Positions 54,229-61,223 of a stretch of 64,000 nt of DNA are shown here, piece by piece (positions within the stretch are counted from its first letter, which is position 1; each line of letters opens with the position of its first letter). A program made the position numbers and the translations under genes. Source of the DNA: Gemmatimonadota bacterium (GTDB lineage: Bacteria > Gemmatimonadota > Gemmatimonadetes > Gemmatimonadales > GWC2-71-9); NCBI GenBank assembly GCA_022563595.1, contig JADFNB010000006.1, positions 35,268-99,267 of the forward strand, given 5' to 3'. Below the pieces are notes generated by a model that was given only the letters and a program-made list of their open reading frames with translations, ran no database searches and was not told the DNA's origin.

Positions 54229-54984
54229 GTGGCTGTGAACCCGCGCGGACCGAGAACCAGTCGTCGTGGACGGTTATCCAGGTTTCTCTGGGCCCTTACT
54301 ACCTATTTGGTCACGAACCTGACCGTGACGCTGTTCTGGATCTGGTTCTTCGTCTTGAACCGGACCACGGTCGTCGGTCGCTCAAACGTGGGTGATGAAC
54401 CGAACACGCTGCTCCTGTCGAATCACCAGTCGATGATAGACAGCTTCCTGGTGGGCCTGGCGGCATACTACCCCAGATCGTTGGTCAAGCCTCACCTGAT
54501 GCCATGGAATCCGGCGGCGGTCGAGAACTTCTACAAGAACCCGCTGTTGGCGTGGCTGGCCGACCACTGGAAGTGCATCCCGATTCAGGAGGGGCGCCGC
54601 GACCTGCAGGCTCTCCGTCGTATGGCCAAGGTACTGCCCCACGGAGTGATGATCGTCTTTCCGGAAGGGACCCGGTCGCGGGACGGCTCGGTCGGCCGCG
54701 GGCGGGCAGGAGCGGGCCTCGTCATCCTGTCGACGCGGCCGCGGGTAATCCCCGTCGCCATCCACGGCATGGACCGGGTCCTGCCTATCGGCCACGTCGT
54801 TCCGCGGATCTTCAAGCGCATCTACGTGTCCTACGGAGCGCCAGTCGACTGCTCGGACCTGCTCGCAATGCCCCGCTCGCGGGAGCTAACGCAGCAGCTA
54901 GTCGATCGCGTGATGGCCGCCGTCCGCGCGCAGCATGGGGACTTGCAGCGCTTGGCGCGGGGGGAAGCACTGCGGCAGGACTGA
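54229..54984 (+). CDS. plsC: 1-acyl-sn-glycerol-3-phosphate acyltransferase
   Basis: A 251-residue membrane acyltransferase that makes phosphatidic acid. The N-terminal hydrophobic helix is LTVTLFWIWFFVLN. The catalytic motif is LLSNHQSMIDSFLVG (HX4D) near residue 67, and the acceptor-binding motif is VFPEGTRSRDGS near 143. VIPVAIHGMDRVLP completes the family features. The start is a GTG at 54229, with GGAG about ten bases upstream. A second GTG lies two codons later. It is isolated from other lipid genes. Confidence 0.9.
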   Translation: MAVNPRGPRTSRRGRLSRFLWALTTYLVTNLTVTLFWIWFFVLNRTTVVGRSNVGDEPNTLLLSNHQSMIDSFLVGLAAYYPRSLVKPHLMPWNPAAVENFYKNPLLAWLADHWKCIPIQEGRRDLQALRRMAKVLPHGVMIVFPEGTRSRDGSVGRGRAGAGLVILSTRPRVIPVAIHGMDRVLPIGHVVPRIFKRIYVSYGAPVDCSDLLAMPRSRELTQQLVDRVMAAVRAQHGDLQRLARGEALRQD

Positions 54985-55138
54985 CGTCACGAAGGCGAAA
55001 AACCGTCTTGGGAGTCGTCCTCAGCGGCGGCTCACTGCGGGGGCGTCGGGTGCGAACAGCGAGAGGTTTACACACGTGGCACAGCGGCAGTGTCAGCAGC
55101 TGGCCAGGATAGGTTATCTTGCTGCAGTTGTCATGCTT

Positions 55139-55211
55139 GGGGCGGTAGCTCAGTTGGGAGAGCACCTGCCTTGCACGCAGGGGGTCGTGGGTTCGAATCC
55201 CATCCGCTCCA
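55139..55211 (+). tRNA. tRNA-Ala(TGC)
   Basis: GGGGCGG pairs with CCGCTCC across the acceptor stem (one G-T). The D arm is AGCTCAGTTGGGAGAGC, the anticodon arm CCTGC-CTTGCAC-GCAGG gives anticodon TGC, and the T arm is GTGGG-TTCGAAT-CCCAT. The 3' CCA is not encoded. Confidence 0.95.
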
Positions 55212-55224
55212 TCGCATAACACCA

Positions 55225-55258
55225 AGCGCCGCAACGGATCTCCGCTGCGGCGCTTTCA
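55225..55258 (+). terminator. Hairpin downstream of tRNA-Ala
   Basis: AGCGCCGCA and TGCGGCGCT pair perfectly, with inner CGGA/TCCG extending the stem to about 13 pairs. It starts 14 bases after the tRNA and is followed by TTCACATCTTCT. It probably ends the tRNA transcript. Confidence 0.65.
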
Positions 55259-55574
55259 CATCTTCTGGAGACTGCGCCCCTTTTTGTGCCCCTGTCAGGC
55301 ACCTTCCGCGACCCCCGCCCCCTTCGGGCGAAATAGCTGGGACTGACCGTGCTCCACGGCGGCTTGACCGACGCCGGCTCCGACTCACTCGTAGAGTAGG
55401 CACGGCCTTACGGCTCGGCCCCGTAGCCGTCACCCACGGGGCGCACCCCTCAACCAAACGCTGCCATCTCGACGAATCGCAACGGGGAACGGTAGCGGCC
55501 AAGGCGGGGTAGGTAGCACGTTGCCGGCGTGCATGTACCATAGTCCAGTGGAAACCCGGAGTAGGAGCGACTCG

Positions 55575-56672
55575 TTGACCAGCATTCCGACCCGCCTTGC
55601 CGTTGTCGTCCTCGGCGCCGTCGCGCCGCTCGCATGCGAGCCACCGGACGATGTCCTCTTCACGCGCCAGGCGTTCGAGCCACAGGAGATCCGCCCGGGC
55701 CTCTTTCGCGTCACCTGGAACACCGGCCCCGACGTTGTGCGTGGTTTCACGCCCGACGGACGGCGCATCGTCTATCGCAGCCGGGGGCTCGCCGCGTTCG
55801 GCAGCGACTGGCGCGTCTTGAGCGCCCCGGTCGATAGCGGCGACGTCCGTGAAGAGGCAGGCATCTACCGGGCGGTACTGAGAAACCCCGTCGGTCACAT
55901 CGGGATGGAGCGGCAGCGCCGATACCTCGTCGTATGGAACACGGCGCTCGAAGGTGTCGAGACCTGTGCTGGCTGTCCGCCGGCTCCCCCGGCGGTGGAG
56001 CTCACCGTCATCGTGTTGGAACCGGAAGACGGGAGGCCGTTGAGCTCGCTCCCCACCCGCAACCTGCTTCTGCCCAACAACGCGAGCACCTTGCCGTGCG
56101 ACCACCGGATCAGGATCCGGCCGGCCGATCACGAGCTCATCGAACGCAGCGTCAACCCGTTCGGCCCCGCCAGCGTGGAAGACAGCCCGGTCGCGTACCT
56201 CTCGGACGGTGAGACGGTGTGGCGATTCGAGGTCGAGCGACCGTCCGCTCCAGCCGAGTCGATCGGCCCCGGCGCCTTCCCAGCACTGTCTCCGGACGGA
56301 TCACTCCTCGCCGTAGCCGTTCCCGCAATCGCGGACAGTGTCACCGACATATGCTCTCGCGGCCTGTGTTGCATCCAAGAAACCGTGACGATCACGGCGC
56401 CGACATGGACCATCGTGCTCTACGATCTCGCGGCCGACAGTTCGTGGATGCTGACCTCCGGCTCCGAACCGCGCTTCCACCCCTCAGGTAGTCGCCTTCT
56501 CGTCAGCCGATTCGACGGACTCCATTGGATCGATCTGGAAACGGGAGCAACCGAGTCGGTTCCAGAGACCGGCGGGGCGTATGCCCCGGCGATCTCGCCG
56601 GACGGGACAATGCTGGCGTTCTCGACGAGCCTGCACGGCAACCCCGACGTCTTCTACGTCTTCATAGACTGA
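55575..56672 (+). CDS. PD40/WD40-like lipoprotein of unknown function
   Basis: A 365-residue lipoprotein, best started at a TTG at 55575 (GGAG about eight bases upstream), with signal LAVVVLGAVAPLACEPP. Residues later show beta-propeller-like SPDGSLLAVAVP and SPDGTMLAFST repeats typical of PD40 proteins. Cys-rich pieces CAGCPP and CSRGLCCIQE are scattered. It probably sits on the periplasmic face. No ligand or enzyme function is evident. Alternative starts upstream at GTG are possible. Confidence 0.7.
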   Translation: MTSIPTRLAVVVLGAVAPLACEPPDDVLFTRQAFEPQEIRPGLFRVTWNTGPDVVRGFTPDGRRIVYRSRGLAAFGSDWRVLSAPVDSGDVREEAGIYRAVLRNPVGHIGMERQRRYLVVWNTALEGVETCAGCPPAPPAVELTVIVLEPEDGRPLSSLPTRNLLLPNNASTLPCDHRIRIRPADHELIERSVNPFGPASVEDSPVAYLSDGETVWRFEVERPSAPAESIGPGAFPALSPDGSLLAVAVPAIADSVTDICSRGLCCIQETVTITAPTWTIVLYDLAADSSWMLTSGSEPRFHPSGSRLLVSRFDGLHWIDLETGATESVPETGGAYAPAISPDGTMLAFSTSLHGNPDVFYVFID

Positions 56673-56771
56673 CGTGCGCTACTCGTCTCCAGCCTTCTCC
56701 CGATCCCAGCGTGTCTCTCGGCCAATGGTGAACGTCATTCGCTCAATTGAGCTCGTCAGGCGACTTCAGTA

Positions 56772-57194
56772 ATGGATCCCAGAATGGCTTGGATCATTGT
56801 CTTGCTTAGCCTCATCGCCGTAACGGCCTGTGACGGCGCTCTCGAGCCGGGTGGGCCTCACGTAGAGATCACGGTTGAACGTACCGGCGGACCCGACATC
56901 ACACCACAGGTCGCAACGGAGCCAGGGTTGGTCCGGATTACGGCAACGATCGGGGTCAACGAGCCTTGCTACGACTTTAGCGCCGCCGCTGAGATCGAAG
57001 GCGACACGCTCGTAGCAACGGTTATGGCCAGTCGGCGTGACGGCTTCTGCCTACAGGTGCTTGCCCTGTTTGGCTATGAGCTGACTATCACCGAGGTGCC
57101 TCGAGGCTCTTACCAATTACGGTTGGTCTACGACAGGCAGGGGCCACCGACGTTTGTTGAGACCGTGCTGGGAATACGTGTGGATGTCCCATGA
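56772..57194 (+). CDS. Small lipoprotein of unknown function
   Basis: A 140-residue product with lipobox signal WIIVLLSLIAVTACDG, giving a lipidated Cys20. The mature part is beta-rich (RTGGPDITPQVATEPGLVRI and YELTITEVPRGSYQLRLVYD) with two internal cysteines (EPCYDF and GFCLQV) that could form a disulfide. It lies 100 bases after the PD40-like lipoprotein on the same strand and may be co-expressed. I recognise no family. Confidence 0.7.
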   Translation: MDPRMAWIIVLLSLIAVTACDGALEPGGPHVEITVERTGGPDITPQVATEPGLVRITATIGVNEPCYDFSAAAEIEGDTLVATVMASRRDGFCLQVLALFGYELTITEVPRGSYQLRLVYDRQGPPTFVETVLGIRVDVP

Positions 57195-57378
57195 TAAGCA
57201 GCATCCCTAACCTGCGCGGAGCCTGGGTGAAAACTCCTGGCCTTCCATATATTGTACGTCCCGTGTTTTGGCCAGTGCTCGCTTTTTCCGAGCTTCCGCT
57301 CATGGCCTATATCCCCGGCAGCGATCGCACCCAAGTTTCCCGCCCCTTCCAGCAGAATGTCCCGCTCACCGCGCTGCG

Positions 57379-57420
57379 TGCTCGCTCCCCGTTCAGTTGT
57401 AGCGAGTTCTCACACGGCCT
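57379..57420 (+). repeat. Direct repeat, copy A (flanks cupredoxin lipoprotein gene)
   Basis: The 22-base core GTAGCGAGTTCTCACACGGC-CT (57399-57420) is preceded by TGCTCGCTCC. CTCGCT and AGCGAG form a six-pair hairpin around the junction. An almost identical copy lies at 58295-58338. Confidence 0.8.
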
Positions 57421-57451
57421 CATGGCGTCTTAGGGCAGCTACAGTAGTGGG

Positions 57452-58144
57452 CTACCTGACATGTACCGTTCCCCGCGGTTCGGTATCCCAGTGAAAGCCG
57501 CAGCGGAAGGTGAACGTGCCGGAATCGGGAAAGACGGCGATATAACTCCCGCTTCCCGAAAGGTTGGGGGTGCCACTGTGGATGCGGACCTTTGGCTTCC
57601 CCGTCTCCATGGTGATGAAGTGCGGCTGTGCACCCTCGAGCGTCCAAATAACCCGGCCACCCACGGGGATGCTGACCGAGAGCGGCCTGAAGTAGCCGTC
57701 GCCGACTCGCACGGATGCGTCTACCGTCACCGGCGGCGGACCGAACACTGCGTCGCCAATCAGCACCCAAAAAACGGTCCGCAGACTCGAGTCTGAGGTG
57801 ACCTGCGCCTCCACCTCGACAATGTCCCGCACCGTGGAGCCGAGGTGCACTGTCGTACTGGCCTTACCTGCCGCGTCCGTCGCCGCGGTAAGGGGCTCGA
57901 GCTGGCCGCTCCCGCTCCGGAACCGCCATGCAATGGGAGCACCGCGAACCGGCACCCCCGCACTATCGGAGACTTCGATTGAGAGCCGGGAAGCGAGCGT
58001 TACCCCGGGGTCAGCACGCTGTAAGTCGCCCCGGATCTTGCGAATCGCGGCAGGTGGACCAGCTTCCGGCGCTTGGATTACATCGGGACTACACGCAGCG
58101 AGGAGACCAGCGGCCACCAAGACAACAACGGGCGGATTATGCAT
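57452..58144 (-). CDS. Lipoprotein with Ig-like and cupredoxin domains
   Basis: A 230-residue lipoprotein with signal VVVLVAAGLLAACSP (Cys18). Residues about 40-110 look like a Big_1-type Ig domain (DSAGVPVRGAPIAWRFRSGS). Residues about 140-230 form a plastocyanin-like cupredoxin (VTVDASVRVGDGYFRPLSVS, AQPHFITMETG, FRCGFHWD). The candidate copper ligands are His in AQPHF, Cys and His in FRCGFHWD. It lies opposite in orientation to its neighbours and between two ~45-base direct repeats. Copper binding is inferred from the motif only. Confidence 0.75.
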   Translation of the reverse strand: MHNPPVVVLVAAGLLAACSPDVIQAPEAGPPAAIRKIRGDLQRADPGVTLASRLSIEVSDSAGVPVRGAPIAWRFRSGSGQLEPLTAATDAAGKASTTVHLGSTVRDIVEVEAQVTSDSSLRTVFWVLIGDAVFGPPPVTVDASVRVGDGYFRPLSVSIPVGGRVIWTLEGAQPHFITMETGKPKVRIHSGTPNLSGSGSYIAVFPDSGTFTFRCGFHWDTEPRGTVHVR

Positions 58145-58294
58145 CGGAACATCCCTGCTCAGCTCTCAATCAATAATACACCAATCATCCCCTGAGGACA
58201 CATTGGGCCGTACCTGTCACGGAGACCGCCCAATGTCACACCCCTGGCCTTTACCGCCCTATCGTGTCGAGGACTACGAGTACCTGCGGCGGCT

Positions 58295-58338
58295 TGCTCG
58301 CTCCCAGTTTCTAGTCGTAGCGAGTTCTCACACGGCCT
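58295..58338 (+). repeat. Direct repeat, copy B (flanks cupredoxin lipoprotein gene)
   Basis: The same 22-base core as copy A (58317-58338), preceded by TGCTCGCTCC at 58295. CTCGCT and AGCGAG again form a hairpin. The stretch just upstream also reads as a short peptide (PPYRVEDYEYLRRLARSQ), perhaps a gene remnant. Confidence 0.8.
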
Positions 58339-58359
58339 GAACGCCTGTTACCGCTCACG

Positions 58360-59040
58360 TTAGCCGCGCTGTGACGCCGTTGCCGCTTGGCGGGCCGTCG
58401 CGTTGTAGATGGCGGGAGTCAGCGCGCCGGGCGTGAGCGACGCCGCGACCGTCTGGTCCCGGTCGGTGGGGCCGAGTGTCCAGCGGGTAGACGCGTTGCC
58501 CTCGGCGTTCGTGTGGGGAGTGGGCTCACTCAACGTGCCGCCGCCCGACTCGATGCGGAAAAACACGGTCGCATCTCTGACGGGGTGCCCAAAACGGTCG
58601 GTCACGCGGGCGACGAGCGGGCGTTCGAGCGTTTGCCCCAGCACGCCGGCCTGCTCATCACCGGACACCTTGAACAACGAAACGCCTACTTGGGCAACCG
58701 AGACCTCCGCGCGTCCCACCAGCGTATCCCAGGCGGCGGTGACCACAGTCATGCCGTTGGCCCGGGCAATGACCAGTCCGTCCTCCGTCACGTTGGCGAT
58801 CGTGGTGTCGTCCGAGCGCCACGTCACGCTGGCATCCGGGACCGGTGTGGCATCCGCGCCGAGCACGCTAGCCGTGAGGCGGCGGCGATCGCCTACGGCG
58901 TCGAGTGTCACGCTGGATGGGCTGATCACGACCGCCGGGCCCGCGGGCGCCAGCGCGCTATCGACCCCGCCGGAGTCACACGCAGCGGCGGCAACCGCGA
59001 GCAGTGCGGCTAGCCGGGCTAGCGGGGGGTGAGAATCCAT
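58360..59040 (-). CDS. Lipoprotein with Big_2-type Ig-like domains
   Basis: A 226-residue product from the ATG at 59040 (a longer frame reaches 59526 but is a shadow of the DedA gene). The signal PLARLAALLAVAAAACDS ends in a lipobox. The mature part begins AVVISPSSVTLDAVGDRRRL (Big_2) and continues with VARVTDRFGHPVRDATVFFR (Big_1-like). These repeats resemble those of the large protein at 61-64 kb. They are usually adhesive or structural at the cell surface. No catalytic domain is present. Confidence 0.8.
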   Translation of the reverse strand: MDSHPPLARLAALLAVAAAACDSGGVDSALAPAGPAVVISPSSVTLDAVGDRRRLTASVLGADATPVPDASVTWRSDDTTIANVTEDGLVIARANGMTVVTAAWDTLVGRAEVSVAQVGVSLFKVSGDEQAGVLGQTLERPLVARVTDRFGHPVRDATVFFRIESGGGTLSEPTPHTNAEGNASTRWTLGPTDRDQTVAASLTPGALTPAIYNATARQAATASQRG

Positions 59041-59108
59041 TGCGGTCACTATCGGCATTGCAACCACGCCAACATACGCTCGCCCGTGGCCGGCGGCAAA
59101 TCGCGTCG

Positions 59109-59774
59109 TCAGCCCGTCGGCTGCTGGACCGGCAGCACCGCGGCCGCGCCGTCGGGCAGGAGGCTGGTATGCCCCCGCTGATGCGCGCGCGTCTTGATGA
59201 CCCGCACGACCACGGCGCCGGCGACCAGTACGACGACGGCCAGAGCCGCGAACCGACCGATCCCTACCATCCATCCCACCGCCACCTCGACACGCGAGGC
59301 GAAGATCCAGCCCACGGCGATGTACACAGCCGCCCACAAGGTGACGGCCACCGCGTCGAGCGCCAGAAAAACCCGCGGCCGGACACCGGCGAACCCCGCC
59401 GCGGCCGCTACCAGGTTCCCGGTGCCCGGGATGAACTTCGCCGGCAGAATGAAGAGCGGACCCACCCGCCCGACCCGGTCGGTCACCCCACGGATGCATG
59501 CCCTCGGATTGGTCGTGAGCGCACATACCCGTCCGACGAGCCGTGCACCGTTGCGGCGGGCGAGCGCGTACCAGAGCGCGTCAGCCATCAGGCCGCCGGT
59601 CGCAGTGGCGAGCACGGCCGGCACGGGATGCAACGATCCCATCGCGGCCATGGCTCCCGCAACCAGGAGCACCGGTATGCTGGCGACCGGGAACCCGGCG
59701 TACTCGATAAAACCGATCCCCAACAGGAACCAATAACCATACTGTTCGACAAACGGGACAAGTTGCTCCACCAA
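59109..59774 (-). CDS. DedA/SNARE-associated-family membrane protein
   Basis: A 221-residue protein starting at a GTG (59774) with AGGAGG about eight bases upstream. Several hydrophobic segments are seen: EQYGYWFLLGIGFIEYAGF, VASIPVLLVAGAMAAMGSL, and IPGTGNLVAAAAGFAGVRP in the DedA-signature region. DedA proteins are inner-membrane flippase-like proteins involved in lipid handling and envelope homeostasis. Substrate cannot be told from sequence. It is separated from the Ig-like lipoprotein by 68 bases. Confidence 0.88.
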   Translation of the reverse strand: MVEQLVPFVEQYGYWFLLGIGFIEYAGFPVASIPVLLVAGAMAAMGSLHPVPAVLATATGGLMADALWYALARRNGARLVGRVCALTTNPRACIRGVTDRVGRVGPLFILPAKFIPGTGNLVAAAAGFAGVRPRVFLALDAVAVTLWAAVYIAVGWIFASRVEVAVGWMVGIGRFAALAVVVLVAGAVVVRVIKTRAHQRGHTSLLPDGAAAVLPVQQPTG

Positions 59775-60040
59775 AAACCTCCTTATATAAGAACGGCGCG
59801 CTCCCGGTCACAGGTTCCCCGCCGCCCGTGCGCCGCGTCACACTGGCAGTTGGCGCAGGACGCGACGTGTCCATTTCGGCCGCGGAACGCAGCACCGTTG
59901 TCCCGTAACAGGTACACTAGAGACAGGTCACATTAGTGTAATCCTTCACGAGATGGTCACTTACGCGAATGAGACATGGACACGGGAACTTGGCACGCTT
60001 CTCGCGACGTTACCAAAGTGGGTAGCACAGGAGCATGGAT

Positions 60041-60511
60041 ATGAGCGCGCCAATCGTAGCAACGCCGGTAGCTGTGTCGGAACGCCTCGTCGAGGCGACC
60101 GCGGCGCTGCTCGAGCGCGTGACGAGCAACACCGCGACGGTGTTGTATGCCAGCACCGGCCGGGACGTCCGCCTCGAGGCGCCGGTCACGTTTCCCGACG
60201 GGATCGGGTCGGGTTCGCTGATCGTGCAGCTGCACGCCCAGGAGAGCATCGTCGACTTCACGCTGCGGCTCGAGCACGACAGGGTGTTCGCGACGCCGCA
60301 GCGGACGCCGTCGCCCAACCGCTGCTTCCTGAATGATTACGTGGCGTCGTTGACGCTTGCGGCGGATGTCGAGGATTTACCTGAGGAATTCGTGCGGGAG
60401 GTCGTCAGTGGAGTGAGTGCCGCACGCTACGCGGTGGAGCGGCACAACCGCGAGCATCCGGCGCCGTGGTTCCGGATCGCGGTGACGGTGCGGGAAGACG
60501 CGCTCGTGTAG
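60041..60511 (+). CDS. Unknown 156-residue protein
   Basis: From the ATG at 60041 (GGAG seven bases upstream; an ATG two codons earlier also possible), the product has VSERLVEATAALLERVTSNT, DGIGSGSLIVQLHAQESIVD and EHDRVFATPQRTPSPNRCFL. It lacks a signal peptide or membrane segment and is probably soluble. A strong terminator follows. I recognise no domain. The 266 bases before it (59775-60040) hold no gene that I can support. Confidence 0.6.
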   Translation: MSAPIVATPVAVSERLVEATAALLERVTSNTATVLYASTGRDVRLEAPVTFPDGIGSGSLIVQLHAQESIVDFTLRLEHDRVFATPQRTPSPNRCFLNDYVASLTLAADVEDLPEEFVREVVSGVSAARYAVERHNREHPAPWFRIAVTVREDALV

Positions 60512-60544
60512 AACCAAGGCGTCCAGAGCGAGGCTGCGAACAAC

Positions 60545-60575
60545 ACGGGGCTCCTCATCGAGGAGCCCCGTTCTT
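60545..60575 (+). terminator. Strong rho-independent terminator
   Basis: ACGGGGCTCCTC-ATC-GAGGAGCCCCGT is a perfect 12-pair stem with a three-base loop, followed by TCTTG. It lies 33 bases after the stop of the unknown gene at 60041-60511. It can also serve the convergent lipoprotein gene. Confidence 0.8.
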
Positions 60576-60596
60576 GCACGTCCGTAGTGGCACCGA

Positions 60597-61223
60597 CTAT
60601 TCGCTCATTCGGACCGCGCAGAAATAGCCCTCAGCATACCGCACTTGAACGCCGCTCGACCACCCCCCTGCGAACCCGTTGCCATCGACCTGGGCGACGA
60701 AGAAGGCGAGGTACCCGCCATCGAACGCCGGCATCTCTCGGATGTTCACGTCCGACCCGAAGCGCATAGTGATCTCACCCGGCCTACGCACGATGATGAC
60801 GCCGGGCCGGGTCGGATCTTCCGACATGAGGTCGCCCAGGCGGTGAGCGCCGACTTCCTCTACGGCGATATCGGCAGTCCCGATTAACGGCACTGTCGGC
60901 CGCGGCTGCGGGGCGCGATCGGGCATCGGCAAGGTGCGGAGTGAATCGACTTGTGGAACGAGCACGAGGGTGCCTTCGACTCGCTGACTGTCCCCCGGAG
61001 TGCGGACCATGGTGAGGCGGTACGTCCCAGCAAGTTCGTCAGCCGTGGCGTCGGGAGCGAGATTCCGCTGAACCGGAGCGCAGGTCAACGGGCTCGGCGT
61101 CGCCGCCGCATGGTCATTCGAAGACTGGCTGCACCCTTGGAGCGTCAGGACGGCGAGCAAACCGAACGCGACCGGCATTACTAGCCGCGTGTCCACTTTG
61201 AGGCGCCTATCGGCCGATGACAC
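60597..61223 (-). CDS. Lipoprotein of unknown function
   Basis: A 208-residue frame with the lipoprotein signal VMPVAFGLLAVLTLQGCSQS, ending at a lipobox Cys near residue 31. The mature part has ELAGTYRLTMVRTPGDSQRV, GTLVLVPQVDSLRTLPMP and GWSSGVQVRYAEGYFCAVRM, suggesting a beta-rich fold. The exact start is uncertain: GTG at 61223 (overlapping the upstream gene by 17 bases), GTG at 61196 or ATG at 61178. It is co-directional with the Ig-repeat metalloprotease and may be expressed with it. Confidence 0.7.
   Translation of the reverse strand: MSSADRRLKVDTRLVMPVAFGLLAVLTLQGCSQSSNDHAAATPSPLTCAPVQRNLAPDATADELAGTYRLTMVRTPGDSQRVEGTLVLVPQVDSLRTLPMPDRAPQPRPTVPLIGTADIAVEEVGAHRLGDLMSEDPTRPGVIIVRRPGEITMRFGSDVNIREMPAFDGGYLAFFVAQVDGNGFAGGWSSGVQVRYAEGYFCAVRMSE

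Noticed and set aside
57798..58340. Plus-strand frame of 180 codons over the cupredoxin lipoprotein gene.
   Set aside because: Most of it is antisense to the lipoprotein. Only its last ~35 codons, at copy B of the repeat, look protein-like, and they may be a remnant.
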